DNA of 64,000 nucleotides from Massilia sp. (GCA_025359245.1 JANYGW010000144.1:1-64000); one strand, 5' to 3'. Positions 42,053-53,349 are shown, counted from the stretch's first letter. Notes: generated by a model from the letters alone, not told the origin. A program made the numbers and translations.

Positions 42053-42895
42053 ATGCCCGACTGCACCTGCCCAGCTATCCCCGACGCCAGCGCATGGCAA
42101 GCCAGCCTGCGGCTGCGCTTTGCGCACGATGGCGGCGCCACGCGGCTGGTCGAATGCGAGCACCGCGGCCCGCTGCGCGTGCAAAAAGCGCTGTACCCCG
42201 AAGGCGCGCGCATCTGCCACGCGATCATGATCCATCCTCCGGCCGGCGTGGTGGGCGGCGACCGCCTGGCCATCGATGCCAGCGCCGGACCGGACGCGCA
42301 TGCCTTCCTGACGTCGCCGGGCGCGGCCAAGTGGTACCGCGCCAACGGCAAGCTGTCGGTGCAGGACGTGCGCCTCGCCGTCGGCGCTGGCGCGGCGCTC
42401 GAGTGGATGCCGCAAGAGACCATCTTCTTCGACGACGCGCGCGTGCGACTGACGCATCAGGTCGAGCTGGCCGCCGACGCCAGCTACATCGGCGCCGAAA
42501 TCCTGTGCTTCGGCCGGCGCGCGTCCGGCGAGCGCTTCGCGTCCGGCGCCGTTGCGCAGCGCACCCAGGTGCGGCGCGGCGGCAAGCTGGTGTGGTGGGA
42601 GCAGGGCGTGCTGCACGGCGGCAGTCCGGCCATGGGCAGCGTGCTCGGACTGGATGGCGCCAGCGTGTGCGCCACCCTGATCGGCGTCGGCAAGCCGCTG
42701 CCGGCGGCGCTGCTGGACGCGATACGCGCGCTCGACCCGAAGCTGGCGCTGAGCCAGGTCAAATCGGTATTCGCGGCGCGCTACCTGTGCGACGACAGCG
42801 AACAGGCGCGCCGCGTTATCACCGGCGTGTGGCAGCTGCTGCGCCCGCACCTGCTGGGCTGCGCGGCGCCGTTGCCGCGCATCTGGACCACCTGA
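42053..42895 (+). CDS. ureD: Urease accessory protein UreD
   Basis: The 280-residue UreD/UreH scaffold binds apo-urease and, with UreF and UreG, delivers nickel. Typical stretches are HPPAGVVGGDRL, SPGAAKWYRA and WMPQETIFFD. No good Shine-Dalgarno precedes ATG 42053, and an upstream ATG (42044) is out of frame. It is the first gene of ureDABCEFG-ureJ; ureA begins 12 bases after its stop. Confidence 0.94.
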   Translation: MPDCTCPAIPDASAWQASLRLRFAHDGGATRLVECEHRGPLRVQKALYPEGARICHAIMIHPPAGVVGGDRLAIDASAGPDAHAFLTSPGAAKWYRANGKLSVQDVRLAVGAGAALEWMPQETIFFDDARVRLTHQVELAADASYIGAEILCFGRRASGERFASGAVAQRTQVRRGGKLVWWEQGVLHGGSPAMGSVLGLDGASVCATLIGVGKPLPAALLDAIRALDPKLALSQVKSVFAARYLCDDSEQARRVITGVWQLLRPHLLGCAAPLPRIWTT

Positions 42896-42907
42896 AACGA
42901 GAGAACC

Positions 42908-43210
42908 ATGGACCTGACTCCCCGCGAAAAAGACAAGCTGCTCATTTTTACCGCCGGCCTGCTGGCCGAACGGCGCCGCGCGCGCGGCCTCAAACTGAAC
43001 TACCCGGAAGCGGTGGCCCTGATCAGCGCGGCCATCATGGAGGGCGCGCGCGACGGCAAGAGCGTGGCCGAGCTGATGTTCGACGGCGCGCAAATTCTCA
43101 CCCGCGCCGATGTCATGGACGGCATCGCCGAGATGATCCCGGACATCCAGGTGGAGGCGACTTTCCCCGACGGCAGCAAGCTCGTTACCGTGCACAACCC
43201 CATCCCATGA
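42908..43210 (+). CDS. ureA: Urease gamma subunit
   Basis: The 100-residue structural subunit begins [20 protein letters not shown] and contains [10 protein letters not shown] and [20 protein letters not shown], all diagnostic. It combines with UreB and UreC in the cytoplasmic (ABC)3 enzyme. A GAGAACC ribosome site lies upstream; ureB starts 10 bases downstream. Confidence 0.97.
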   Translation: MDLTPREKDKLLIFTAGLLAERRRARGLKLNYPEAVALISAAIMEGARDGKSVAELMFDGAQILTRADVMDGIAEMIPDIQVEATFPDGSKLVTVHNPIP

Positions 43211-43220
43211 GGAGCGCCCC

Positions 43221-43544
43221 ATGATCCCCGGCCAATACCTGATAGCCGACGGCGACATCGAAATCAACGCCGGGCGCGCCAGCGTGACGCTGGTGGTTGC
43301 CAACAGCGGCGACCGGCCGATCCAGGTCGGCTCGCACTTCCATTTTTTCGAGGTCAACACGGCGCTGCAGTTCGGGCGCAGCGCCGCCATCGGCATGCGC
43401 CTCAATATCGCGGCCGGCACGGCGGTCCGTTTCGAACCGGGCCAGCAGCGCACCGTGGAACTGGTGGCGCTGGCGGGCGAGCGGCGCGTGTTCGGCTTCA
43501 ATGGCCTGGTCATGGGCGACCTGCCGCCCCTGAAGGGAGCCTGA
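43221..43544 (+). CDS. ureB: Urease beta subunit
   Basis: The 107-residue subunit has [28 protein letters not shown] and [15 protein letters not shown], the standard UreB features. Length is normal for separate-subunit ureases. GAGGAG precedes the ATG, and ureC begins one base after its stop. Confidence 0.97.
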   Translation: MIPGQYLIADGDIEINAGRASVTLVVANSGDRPIQVGSHFHFFEVNTALQFGRSAAIGMRLNIAAGTAVRFEPGQQRTVELVALAGERRVFGFNGLVMGDLPPLKGA

Positions 43545-43545
43545 G

Positions 43546-45246
<1,701 letters not shown>

Positions 45247-45255
45247 CGAGGGACC

Positions 45256-45762
45256 ATGCTGACACTGCACACGAAACTGGAACGGGCCGCCCACGTGGAC
45301 GGCGAACTGCTGCTGCCGTACGACCAGCGCGAAAAATGCCGCTTGCGCGCGCACCTTGCGTCGGGCGAGGAGGTCGCGCTGTTCATGGTGCGCGGCAGCG
45401 TGCTGCGCGACGGCGAGCTGCTCACCGGCGCAGACGGGCGCGTGGTCCGCGTGGTGGCCGCGCCCGAGGCGGTGTATGCGATCGGCTGCGCCACGCCGCT
45501 GATCCTGGCGCGCTGCGCCTACCACCTGGGGAATCGGCATACCCAGGTCCAGATCGGCGACGGCTACCTGCGGATCCGGGCCGATCCGGTGTACAAGGAC
45601 ATGCTGGAAGGGCTGGGCGCGCGGGTCGAGCAGGTCACGGCGCCGTTCGAACCGGAAGCGGGCGCCTATTCCGGCGGCGCGCACAGCCACGACAGCCATT
45701 TGCTCGCACCCGTGCCGTTGCGCCAGAAAATCCATCGCCCCGGCGATCCGGCCGCCGCATGA
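45256..45762 (+). CDS. ureE: Urease accessory nickel metallochaperone UreE
   Basis: A 168-residue protein with UreE N- and C-terminal domains ([22 protein letters not shown]). The C-terminal tail has scattered histidines ([11 protein letters not shown]) rather than a long His stretch, giving modest nickel storage. It hands Ni(II) to UreG. The stop overlaps the ureF start in ATGA. Confidence 0.95.
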   Translation: MLTLHTKLERAAHVDGELLLPYDQREKCRLRAHLASGEEVALFMVRGSVLRDGELLTGADGRVVRVVAAPEAVYAIGCATPLILARCAYHLGNRHTQVQIGDGYLRIRADPVYKDMLEGLGARVEQVTAPFEPEAGAYSGGAHSHDSHLLAPVPLRQKIHRPGDPAAA

Positions 45763-46424
45763 ACGCCGCCGCCTTGCTGCACCTGCTGCAGTTCGCCAGT
45801 CCGGCGCTGCCGATCGGCGGCTACAGCTATTCGCAGGGACTGGAGTCGGCGCTCGAGGCGGGCCTGGTGCACGACGCCGCCAGCGGGCGCGCCTGGATCG
45901 CGCGCTACCTCGACGAAGTGGTGGCCAACTGGGACGCGCCCCTGTTCTGGCGCCTGCTGAAGGCATTCGAGGCGCGCGACGATGCTTCGGTGGCGCTGTG
46001 GAGCGAACGCTTCCTGGCCTCGCGCGACAGCGCCGAATTTCGCGCCGAGACGATCCAGATGGGCTTTTCTCTGAGCAAACTGGTGGCCGAGCTGGGCGTG
46101 GCCGATGTCGACGCGCTCGGATCCGAAGTGGGGCTGCCCACCGCCTTCGCCTGCGCGGTCGACGCGCTCGCCATTCCGCACCAGGAGGCGTTGCTGGCGA
46201 TGCTGTTTGCATGGGTCGAAAACCAGGTGCTGGTGTGCGTCAAGTCGGTGCCGCTGGGGCAGGTGGCGGGGCAGCGCATGCTGCTGTCGCTGCGCCCGGA
46301 AATCGAGCAGGCCGCGCAGCGCGCGCAAACGATGGGCGACGACGCGATGTCGAACTGGTCGCCCGGTTTATCCATCCTTTCGATGCGGCACGAGGTGCAG
46401 CACGGCAGGCTTTACCGTTCCTGA
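45759..46424 (+). CDS. ureF: Urease accessory protein UreF
   Basis: The 221-residue all-helical protein has [21 protein letters not shown] at its start and [15 protein letters not shown] at its end, both family hallmarks. The start was placed at the ATG overlapping the ureE stop. It bridges UreD and UreG in the activation complex. Confidence 0.95.
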   Translation: MNAAALLHLLQFASPALPIGGYSYSQGLESALEAGLVHDAASGRAWIARYLDEVVANWDAPLFWRLLKAFEARDDASVALWSERFLASRDSAEFRAETIQMGFSLSKLVAELGVADVDALGSEVGLPTAFACAVDALAIPHQEALLAMLFAWVENQVLVCVKSVPLGQVAGQRMLLSLRPEIEQAAQRAQTMGDDAMSNWSPGLSILSMRHEVQHGRLYRS

Positions 46425-46435
46425 GAGAGATCCTT

Positions 46436-47068
46436 ATGACTTCAAATCCACTGCGGGTCGGCATCGGCGGCCCGGTCGGCTCGGGCAAGACGGCGCTGTG
46501 CGAACGGCTGTGCAAGGGCATGCGCGACCAGTACGACATGGCCGTCATCACCAACGACATCTACACGCGCGAAGACATGGACATCCTGGTGCGCGCCAAC
46601 GCGCTGGCGCCGGAACGGCTGATGGGTGTGGAGACGGGCGGCTGTCCGCACACGGCGATCCGCGAGGACGCTTCCATCAATCTTGAAGCGATCGCGCGCA
46701 TGCATGCCGATTTTCCGGCGCTGGAGCTGATCCTGATCGAGTCGGGCGGCGACAACCTGGCGGCCACCTTCAGCCCCGAGCTGTCGGACCTGACCTTGTA
46801 CGTGATCGATGTCGCCGGCGGCGAGAAGATTCCGCGCAAGGGCGGCCCGGGCATCACGCGCTCGGATCTGCTGATCATCAACAAGACCGACCTGGCGCCG
46901 CACGTGGGCGCCAACCTGGACATCATGGCGCAGGACGCAAAGCGCCAGCGCGGCGAGCGCCCGTTCCTGTTCACCAACCTGCGCAGCGGGGAAGGGGTGG
47001 ACGAGGTGATCGCCTTCATTCGCAGCCAGGGTTTGCTCGACAGCCCGCAACCAGGAGTATCGAATTGA
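46436..47068 (+). CDS. ureG: Urease accessory GTPase UreG
   Basis: A 210-residue SIMIBI GTPase with P-loop [10 protein letters not shown], the nickel-binding CPH motif in [28 protein letters not shown] and [12 protein letters not shown] hydrolysis drives nickel insertion into UreC. AGAGAGATCC precedes the ATG. The stop overlaps the TTG start of ureJ. Confidence 0.97.
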   Translation: MTSNPLRVGIGGPVGSGKTALCERLCKGMRDQYDMAVITNDIYTREDMDILVRANALAPERLMGVETGGCPHTAIREDASINLEAIARMHADFPALELILIESGGDNLAATFSPELSDLTLYVIDVAGGEKIPRKGGPGITRSDLLIINKTDLAPHVGANLDIMAQDAKRQRGERPFLFTNLRSGEGVDEVIAFIRSQGLLDSPQPGVSN

Positions 47069-47580
47069 AAAAATACCTCGCGCTGGCACTGTGCCTGATT
47101 GCGCTTCCCGCGGCCGCCCATCCAGGCCATGGCGAAGCGACCGGCTTTGCGGCGGGCCTGCTGCATCCGTTCACGGGACTCGACCACCTGGCGGCGATGC
47201 TGGGCATCGGCATGTGGAGCCGCCGGCAGCAACAGCCGCTGATGCTGCCGTTGACCTTCATCGGCATGATGGCGCTGGGCGCCACGCTGCATGCCGGCCT
47301 GGCGGCGCCGGACAGCTGGATCGCCGCCAGCGTCGTGCTGACCGGCGCGCTGCTCGCGTCCAGGCGCTTGCCGCCTGCGTGCGCGATCGCGCTGGTGGGC
47401 GCGTTTGCACTGCTGCACGGGCAGGCGCACGGGCGTGAACTGCCGCAGCTGTCAAGCGGCGCCGGCTACCTGCTCGCCAGCGCGGCCTTGCTGCTGCTGG
47501 GCCGCCAGCTCGGCAAGCTGCGCATGGCTGCGCCGCTCATTGCCGGCGCTGGCCTATGCCTGCTTGCCGGCGTCGTCTGA
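47065..47580 (+). CDS. ureJ: HupE/UreJ nickel permease
   Basis: A 171-residue membrane protein with a signal-like N-terminus. The family motif [24 protein letters not shown] spans residues about 19-42, with histidines that bind nickel, and six hydrophobic helices follow. Translation starts at TTG within TTGA, overlapping the ureG stop, with AGGAG 8 bases upstream. It closes the urease operon and probably supplies Ni(II). Its last 27 bases overlap the convergent acyltransferase gene. Confidence 0.9.
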   Translation: MKKYLALALCLIALPAAAHPGHGEATGFAAGLLHPFTGLDHLAAMLGIGMWSRRQQQPLMLPLTFIGMMALGATLHAGLAAPDSWIAASVVLTGALLASRRLPPACAIALVGAFALLHGQAHGRELPQLSSGAGYLLASAALLLLGRQLGKLRMAAPLIAGAGLCLLAGVV

Positions 47581-48180
47581 ACGCGGCGGCGCGAGCCTGA
47601 TCGGCGCCGCCAGTTCCGGATGCATGCCGAGGTGGCCGCGGTAGGCCGCCTCGATGGCCGGCATGTCGACGGCCGGGTCGCCCGTCAGGCGGATCGTGTC
47701 GACCACGCCCAGCTCTTTTCGCGGATAGTCGAGGTAGACGATCAACAGCGGCACGTTGGCCGTGACGGCCAGGTGATAGAAGCCGCTGCGCAGGTAGGGC
47801 TTGTAGCTGCGCGTGCCTTCGGGCGCCAGCGCCAGCCAGAACCAGTCGGCCTTGCGCATGGTCTCGACCAGGCGCTGCGTGGCGCCGGTCGACGAACTGC
47901 GTTCGACCGGCACGCCGCCCCACGAACGCATCATGCGCGCCCACGGGCCGCGAAACAGCGACTCCTTGCCGAGCCAGCGAAACGGCAGGCCAAGCGACCA
48001 TTTGCCGAGCAGGCCGACCACGAAATCCCAGTTCGACGTGTGCGGATAGACGATGGCCACGCCATGCGGGCCGGGCAGCGGCTTGTAGCGCACCTTCCAG
48101 CCGAACAGCTGCAGCAGGCGCAATGCCATGCGTTGCCCGTGGCCGGGAAGCGATGCCGCACGCAGCTCGTAATTGCTCAT
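47554..48180 (-). CDS. 1-acyl-glycerol-3-phosphate acyltransferase-like protein
   Basis: A 208-residue PlsC-fold acyltransferase with HX4D motif HTSNWD, a second block around PVERSSST and the substrate motif APEGTRSY. Short forms of this type resemble the lysophospholipid acyltransferases of Gram-negative bacteria. The ATG at 48180 was chosen for its GGAG at 8 bases, over an upstream extension. It converges on ureJ with a 27-base antisense overlap and diverges from arsR. Confidence 0.85.
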   Translation of the reverse strand: MSNYELRAASLPGHGQRMALRLLQLFGWKVRYKPLPGPHGVAIVYPHTSNWDFVVGLLGKWSLGLPFRWLGKESLFRGPWARMMRSWGGVPVERSSSTGATQRLVETMRKADWFWLALAPEGTRSYKPYLRSGFYHLAVTANVPLLIVYLDYPRKELGVVDTIRLTGDPAVDMPAIEAAYRGHLGMHPELAAPIRLAPPRSDDAGKQA

Positions 48181-48295
48181 GATGTACTCCGTCCTGAAAA
48201 CGCGCCGCGGCAATTTATCTTGCGATGCGGAAAATCTGCGCCTGCATTCTATAGTGCGCCGAACTGCGCCGACAAGCAAAAAGAAGTTGCACGGT

Positions 48296-48329
48296 TTCGA
48301 TGATTCGAGTATCGTTGAAGTATCGAATT
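48296..48329. promoter_or_regulatory. Putative ArsR operator
   Basis: ATTCGA (48303-48308) and TCGAAT (48324-48329) are perfect inverted arms 15 bases apart. TTCGAT/ATCGAA at 48296-48301 and 48322-48327 overlap them. The motif GTATCG occurs twice within the site. The position, 19-52 bases ahead of the GTG start, fits autorepression by ArsR. Confidence 0.5.
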
Positions 48330-48347
48330 GATGGGGTGCTAACCGAA

Positions 48348-48665
48348 GTGGAAACTAAAAATGCCCTCGCGGCGCTCAATGCCGTGGCCCAGGAATCGCG
48401 CCTGGCCGTGTTCCGGCTGCTGGTCCAGGCCGGGCCGCCCGGCATGGCCGCCACCAAAATCGCCGAACACCTCGGCATCGCGCCATCCTCGCTTTCGTTT
48501 CACCTGAAGGAGCTCGCGCACGCCGATCTGGTCACACAAAAACAGGATGGACGCTTCGTCATCTACGCCGCCAATTTCGCCACCATGAATGCACTGATCG
48601 GCTTTTTGACCGACAACTGCTGCACGGAAGTCCTGTGCTGCGGCCCCACCACAACGACAGATTGA
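48348..48665 (+). CDS. arsR: ArsR family arsenic-responsive repressor
   Basis: A 105-residue winged-helix repressor (ALAALNAVAQESRLAVFRLL, SSLSFHLKELAHADLV, GRFVIYAANF). The C-terminus carries a Cys cluster (NCCTEVLCCG) suited to As(III) binding, unlike the helix-3 CVC of classical ArsR. GTG at 48348 was chosen because family homology begins there and the inverted repeat then lies upstream. An ATG at 48300 would place the operator inside the gene. It leads arsC and arsH. Confidence 0.85.
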   Translation: METKNALAALNAVAQESRLAVFRLLVQAGPPGMAATKIAEHLGIAPSSLSFHLKELAHADLVTQKQDGRFVIYAANFATMNALIGFLTDNCCTEVLCCGPTTTTD

Positions 48666-48674
48666 GGAAGCAAG

Positions 48675-49096
48675 ATGGACATCACGATTTACCATAATGC
48701 GCGCTGCGGCACGTCGCGCAACACGCTGGCCCTGATCCGCAATACCGGCGTCGAGCCGCGGGTCATCGATTACCTGGCCACGCCGCCGAACCGCGCTACG
48801 CTGGCCGGCATGATCGCCAGCGCCGGCCTGACGGTGCGCGAGGCGATGCGCAGCAAGGAGGCAGTCTTCGCCGAACTCGGGCTGGCCGATGCCGCGCTCG
48901 GCGACGACGCGCTGCTCGACGCGATGCAGTCAATCCGGTGCTGATCAACCGCCCGTTCGTGGTCACGCCGATGGGCACGCGCCTGTGCCGGCCGTCCGAG
49001 CTGGTGCTCGATGTTTTGCCGCTGCCGCAGCTGGGCGCATTCACCAAGGAAGACGGCGAGACCGTGATCGGCGCCGACGGCAAGCGGGTGAACTGA
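48675..49096 (+). pseudogene. arsC: Frameshifted arsenate reductase (glutaredoxin type)
   Basis: The first frame gives MDITIYHNARCGTSRNTLAL with catalytic Cys11, then breaks after DAMQS and stops at 48944. From 48932 a second frame continues NPVLINRPFVVTPMGTRLCR to GKRVN and stops at 49096. Adding one base near 48931 restores a 140-residue ArsC, exactly the usual length. The downstream arsH starts immediately after the second stop, so the original gene ran the full length. As written, the C-terminal half with its substrate-binding Arg residues (INRP) is lost. Confidence 0.85.
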
Positions 49097-49810
49097 ATGG
49101 ACGCGAGCCTGCCCAACCTGAGCGAGGCCCAGTTCGACATGCCCAGCGTCGACAAGCTGGCGCCGCCGCAGCCGTTCGACCATGCACCGCGCATCCTGAT
49201 TCTGTATGGCTCGCTGCGCGAACGCTCGTTCAGCCGCTTCCTGGCCGAAGAGGCTGGCCGCATCCTGACCCACATGGGCGCCGAGGTGCGTTTTTTCGAT
49301 CCGCGCGAGCTGCCCGTGACCGACAGCGTGCCGGCCACGCATCCCAAGGTGGCCGAGCTGCGCGCGCTGTCGCTATGGTCTGAAGGGCAGGTGTGGTCAT
49401 GTCCGGAACGGCACGGGACCATCACGTCGGTGATGAAAAACCAGATCGACTGGATACCGCTGGAGGTGGGGTCGACCCGGCCGACCCAGGGCCGCACGCT
49501 GGCGGTGATGCAGGTGTCGGGCGGCTCGCAGTCGTTCAACACGGTCAACACCTTGCGCGTGCTGGGGCGCTGGATGCGCATGGTCACGATCCCGAACCAG
49601 TCGTCGGTGCCGAAGGCATATGAAGAATTCGACGAGGCCGGGCGCATGAAACCGTCGGCGTATTATGATCGCGTGGTCGACGTGATGGAGGAGCTGTTCA
49701 AGTTTACGCTGCTGGTGCGCGAGCGCAGCGATTACCTGGTCGACCGGTACAGTGAGCGACGCGCGGCGGCGGCCAAGTCCGAGGCCAAGGTGGCGCTGGC
49801 GAGTCTGTAA
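49097..49810 (+). CDS. arsH: ArsH NADPH-dependent FMN reductase
   Basis: A 237-residue flavoprotein with [20 protein letters not shown] (FMN site), [20 protein letters not shown] and [19 protein letters not shown], all diagnostic of ArsH. In other bacteria it oxidises trivalent organoarsenicals and confers resistance. The start abuts the arsC stop (TGAATG). No arsB, acr3 or arsP transporter is adjacent. Confidence 0.93.
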   Translation: MDASLPNLSEAQFDMPSVDKLAPPQPFDHAPRILILYGSLRERSFSRFLAEEAGRILTHMGAEVRFFDPRELPVTDSVPATHPKVAELRALSLWSEGQVWSCPERHGTITSVMKNQIDWIPLEVGSTRPTQGRTLAVMQVSGGSQSFNTVNTLRVLGRWMRMVTIPNQSSVPKAYEEFDEAGRMKPSAYYDRVVDVMEELFKFTLLVRERSDYLVDRYSERRAAAAKSEAKVALASL

Positions 49811-49837
49811 GCAGCGCTGGTTTTTTGATAGGGCAAT

Positions 49838-50314
49838 ATGCATCCTGATCCTGATCCTGAACCGCAGATTGCCGCCTTCCTGGCGAAATACACCCCCGCA
49901 ATCGAAGCGCAGCTGATCGACGCCCGCCAGCGGCTGCGGGCCTTCTTCCCGCGCGGCTTCGAGCTGGTTTTCGATAACTACAACGCACTGGTATTCGGCT
50001 TCAGCCCGACCGAGCGCGCACCCGATGCATTCATTTCGGTGGCCGGCTATCCAAGGTGGGTGACGCTGTTCTTCCTCAATGGCGTCGCGTTGAACGATCC
50101 AAACGGACTGCTCGAAGGCGATGGCAAGCAGGTGCGCAGCATACGCCTGGCGGATTCTTCGCGCTTGAACGAGCCGCAGGTCGAGGCCCTGATCGCCCAG
50201 GCGATCGGACGGCATCGGGAAGTATTCGAAGCGGCACCGCCGCTGACGGTGGTAGTCAAAACGGTGGTGGCCAAGCAAAGGCCGCGGCGGCCGGCCAAGG
50301 CGGGCAGCGCCTAG
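49838..50314 (+). CDS. DUF1801 domain protein
   Basis: A 158-residue cytoplasmic protein with the DUF1801 (YdhG-like) layout: IDARQRLRAFFPRGFELVFDNYNALVFGF, read over about residues 27-55, then SVAGYPRWVTLFFLNG, and a basic C-terminal tail (KQRPRRPAKAG). The family fold is frataxin/YjbR-like, but its activity is unknown. It lies 27 bases after arsH, though no functional link to arsenic is evident. Confidence 0.72.
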   Translation: MHPDPDPEPQIAAFLAKYTPAIEAQLIDARQRLRAFFPRGFELVFDNYNALVFGFSPTERAPDAFISVAGYPRWVTLFFLNGVALNDPNGLLEGDGKQVRSIRLADSSRLNEPQVEALIAQAIGRHREVFEAAPPLTVVVKTVVAKQRPRRPAKAGSA

Positions 50315-50389
50315 CATCGACACCCGCCGCTTGTGTCGTCTTGCACCGTCATGCGACAATGCGTAACCGTCAATATGGGTATTTCAGCC

Positions 50390-52171
50390 ATGCAGCCTAG
50401 CCTCCAGCGTCGCGTCTTTCTCCTGAGTGAATTGCTCGTCATCTGCGTACTTGCCACTGGCTGCGGAGGCGGCGGCGGGGAGGCCGCAACGCCATTGCCG
50501 GTGCCCATTCCGGTACCCATTCCCGTTCCGCTGCCACCGGTTCCGCCTCCGGTCGACGCGCCCATCGTCAGCTACACCGACATCGTCAGCGGGCCTTCGA
50601 CCGGCGGAGAGGGCAATCGCGGCGCCTACCTGTCCATCTTCGGCAAGAATTTTGGCGCGGCCAGCGGCGTCGGGACCACCACCAAGGTGTTCATCGGCGG
50701 GACCGAAGTGGCCAGCTACCGCTTCATGGGCGCCAGCAAGGTCGATACGCTGGGCATGCAGCAGATTATCGTGCAGGTTGGCGCGCTGGGCGGCGCTGCG
50801 CAGGGAGTGGCATTACCGATCAAGGTGACGGTGGGCGCCGTCGCATCGAATGTCGACCTGACGTTCATGCCCAATCCGGGCCGCATCCTGTATGTGGACA
50901 ACGTCGCCGGCGACGACAATACCGCGCTGCCGGGCGATATCAGCAAGCCGTATCGCCACGTCCAGACACCGGCGCTGTACACCGGCGGCGCGTGGCCGGT
51001 CGCGCGCGCCGGCGACATGATCGTCATGCGCGGCCACGGCAGCGCGCAGCCCTGGACCGACGTCGGTTTCGAGCATTACTTCATGCGCTTTCGCGACAAG
51101 TCGGGCAGCGCGCCGACGGGCGCCGCCGGCACCGGGGCCATCGTGGTGACCGGCTATCCGGGCGAGGACGTGTACATCCGCGGCACGGTCGCCAACGGCA
51201 TGAGCGGTGGCTGCATTTCGGCGATCAATGGCCAGTCGTTTCCCGGCATGGGGCAGTGGGCGGTGGTGTCGAACCTGCGCATGGATTGCGAAGGCTACGA
51301 CGGCCCGATCAGCCAGGAGATTTTCGGCCACAACTGGCGCGTCATCAACAACGATCTTGCCGCGTCGACCGCGCCGAGAACCGGCATCAATGTGCCGCGC
51401 ATGGCCGGCATTACCGGCAACGGCAACAACGCGGTCTGGTATGGCAACCATATCCACGATATCCAGGGCAATGCCCAGGAATGCCACGGCATCTATATAG
51501 ACGGCGATGGCAGCTACGAAATCGCGTACAACCATATCCACGATATCCGCGACGGCAATGGCTTCCAGGTCTACGTCAATGGCGGCAATGGCAGCGACGT
51601 GGCCAATAACGTGAGCCTGCATCACAACCTGATACACGACGTGTCCAAGCATGGCATCAATATCGCAGACAATATGCAGAACGGGCTGCGGGTATGGAAC
51701 AACATCGTCTATAACGTGAAGCTTGCCGCGCTGCGCTTCAACACGAATATCCTGCATGATGCGCGAATCTTCAACAACACCTTCTACAACACCAATCAGG
51801 CGCTGCATCCATCGTACGGCGCGATTACCAATGACTGGAATTTACCGGTCGGCTCGCTCGATATCGAGAATAATATTTTCCATGTCGTCAGCGGCACGCC
51901 GTATAACTCCGGGTCGAACGGGGTGCCGGCCAGTGCCGGAACGATCACGCATAATCTATGGTTCAACGGCGCGGGCAGCACGGCCTTCGACAGCGCTGCC
52001 GTGCCGGGTAATCCATTGTTCATTGCGGCCGGGTCAGACTTTCACCTGCAGGCGGGCAGTCCGGCGATTGGCGCCGGGGCGCGTGGAGCGGCGCTGACGG
52101 CGCTGGTGGGCAATGACTTCGATCTCAAGGTGCGCGGCGCCAGCATCGATCTTGGGGCTTTGCAGCACTAG
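50390..52171 (+). CDS. Parallel beta-helix surface lipoprotein with IPT/TIG domain
   Basis: The 593-residue lipoprotein has lipobox LATGC followed by a Gly run. A Pro-Val repeat spacer (PVPIPVPIPVPLPPVPPP) follows, then an IPT/TIG immunoglobulin-like domain at about 55-140. A right-handed beta-helix comes next, with repeated N-N and H-N-x-I-H-D rungs (NHIHDI, HHNLIHDV, NNIVYNV, NNTFYNT). This resembles pectate-lyase or polysaccharide-binding beta-helices. The ATG directly before the lipoprotein signal was chosen from several in-frame starts. Probably an outer-membrane polysaccharide lyase or binder; catalytic residues are not identifiable. Confidence 0.8.
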   Translation: MQPSLQRRVFLLSELLVICVLATGCGGGGGEAATPLPVPIPVPIPVPLPPVPPPVDAPIVSYTDIVSGPSTGGEGNRGAYLSIFGKNFGAASGVGTTTKVFIGGTEVASYRFMGASKVDTLGMQQIIVQVGALGGAAQGVALPIKVTVGAVASNVDLTFMPNPGRILYVDNVAGDDNTALPGDISKPYRHVQTPALYTGGAWPVARAGDMIVMRGHGSAQPWTDVGFEHYFMRFRDKSGSAPTGAAGTGAIVVTGYPGEDVYIRGTVANGMSGGCISAINGQSFPGMGQWAVVSNLRMDCEGYDGPISQEIFGHNWRVINNDLAASTAPRTGINVPRMAGITGNGNNAVWYGNHIHDIQGNAQECHGIYIDGDGSYEIAYNHIHDIRDGNGFQVYVNGGNGSDVANNVSLHHNLIHDVSKHGINIADNMQNGLRVWNNIVYNVKLAALRFNTNILHDARIFNNTFYNTNQALHPSYGAITNDWNLPVGSLDIENNIFHVVSGTPYNSGSNGVPASAGTITHNLWFNGAGSTAFDSAAVPGNPLFIAAGSDFHLQAGSPAIGAGARGAALTALVGNDFDLKVRGASIDLGALQH

Positions 52172-52197
52172 CACTGGAAGTGCGTTGAAGCCAAGTC

Positions 52198-52671
52198 TCA
52201 GGCTGCGACATGTTTTTGCATGAACACGCTCAGTGGGTCATCCGTGTAATCGCCAAATGGTCCCCGGCGCTCGTAGCCGGCTGAGGCGTACAAGGCCAGC
52301 GCATCAGGCTGGTGCGGTCCGGTCTCGAGCCTGAACAAGGTGCAGTGCGAGCCGATTGCCCGTGCCTCGAGCAGCGCCAGGAGTTTTCTTGCGACGCCTT
52401 GGCCACGACCGCGGGGATGGACGTAGATGCGTTTGATTTCACCGAATTCAGGGTAGAGGACGATCGCCCCGCAGGCGATTGCCTGGCCCGTCCATTCCCT
52501 CGCAACTGCGAACAGGACATTGGGCTCCTTCAATGATTCCAGGTCGAGGGAGTGCCGGCTCTCTGGCGGGTAGAGCGTGTCCTGGTAAGCGTCCAGCTCG
52601 GCAATGAGGGCGATCACGTCAGGCTGGTCTGGCGATTCGAAGTCGATCGTCATGGCGGCAGTAGAAATCAT
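52198..52671 (-). CDS. GNAT family N-acetyltransferase
   Basis: A 157-residue acetyltransferase with the acetyl-CoA motif RGRGQGVARKLL and the preceding strand EIKRIYVHP; the C-terminal ALYASAGYERRGPFGDY is typical. AAGGA at 6 bases supports the start. It lies 47 bases downstream of an XRE-cupin regulator on the same strand, a common regulator-GNAT pairing. Substrate unknown. Confidence 0.88.
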   Translation of the reverse strand: MISTAAMTIDFESPDQPDVIALIAELDAYQDTLYPPESRHSLDLESLKEPNVLFAVAREWTGQAIACGAIVLYPEFGEIKRIYVHPRGRGQGVARKLLALLEARAIGSHCTLFRLETGPHQPDALALYASAGYERRGPFGDYTDDPLSVFMQKHVAA

Positions 52672-52718
52672 CTGATGTCCTTACTTGGAGGTTCTCGAGG
52701 TCGGGTAGCCAAGCGCAG

Positions 52719-53315
52719 TTACGCGAGCTCATTTCTTCGGATTGGTTTAATTGGTGGCGTCGCCAGGGCGACAAGATAATGCGCAGCTGATTGCATAGGA
52801 TTGAAATAAACGAGTGGCTGATCCAATGGCATGCCAAGACAATCACCCGCCACCAGGCGCCAGTGCTGGTCGCCGACACTGATTTCCATGACACCGTCGA
52901 TCATCCAGATCTGCTGATTGAGGTCGGCGTTGCGCGCGACGGCATCGTAGACAACGCGTTGGCCGGGCGGGAAGGTGACCTCGACGAGTTGTATCGACGA
53001 CGGCGCTGCAGGGGACAGGCTGCGCCGCAAATAGCCTGACGCGGGATCGGTCCACGCGAGTTGCTCGGTTTTGCGAGCAACTGGCGACGGCGCGGCGGCC
53101 GGCGCACTCCCGTCTTCAAACAGCGAGGAAAGCGTCACGCCAAGGGCTGCGGCGAGTTTGTCGAGCACGGTGGCCGATGCGCTGCTCTGGCCGCGTTCTA
53201 TCAGCGATATATTGGAGCGGCTCACACCGCTGAGCGATGCCAATGCGTCCAGCGAGAGTTTCTGTGTTTCGCGAAGCGCGTTGATGCGGCGGGCGATGAT
53301 TTGGTTGATATCCAT
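52719..53315 (-). CDS. XRE family regulator with cupin sensor domain
   Basis: The 198-residue protein has an N-terminal lambda-repressor-like HTH (about 8-62, LSLDALASLSGVSRSNISLIERGQ) and a C-terminal cupin (about 100-190). It resembles PuuR/SutR-type regulators of small-molecule metabolism. The ATG giving MDINQIIARR was chosen. A palindromic AT-rich operator lies directly upstream, and the GNAT gene downstream is its likely target. Confidence 0.88.
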   Translation of the reverse strand: MDINQIIARRINALRETQKLSLDALASLSGVSRSNISLIERGQSSASATVLDKLAAALGVTLSSLFEDGSAPAAAPSPVARKTEQLAWTDPASGYLRRSLSPAAPSSIQLVEVTFPPGQRVVYDAVARNADLNQQIWMIDGVMEISVGDQHWRLVAGDCLGMPLDQPLVYFNPMQSAAHYLVALATPPIKPIRRNELA

Positions 53316-53323
53316 GTTTTTAT

Positions 53324-53349
53324 TATACTGGAAATATATGTCTAGTATA
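53324..53349. promoter_or_regulatory. Putative XRE regulator operator
   Basis: TATACT (53324-53329) and AGTATA (53344-53349) form a perfect inverted repeat with a 14-base spacer in a very AT-rich patch, 9 bases upstream of the XRE start. It probably overlaps the promoter and mediates autoregulation. Confidence 0.45.

Noticed and set aside
50500-50560. Possible tandem DNA repeat in the lipoprotein gene
   Set aside because: It is just the codons of a Pro-Val spacer (PVPIPVPIPVP) and not an independent repeat element.
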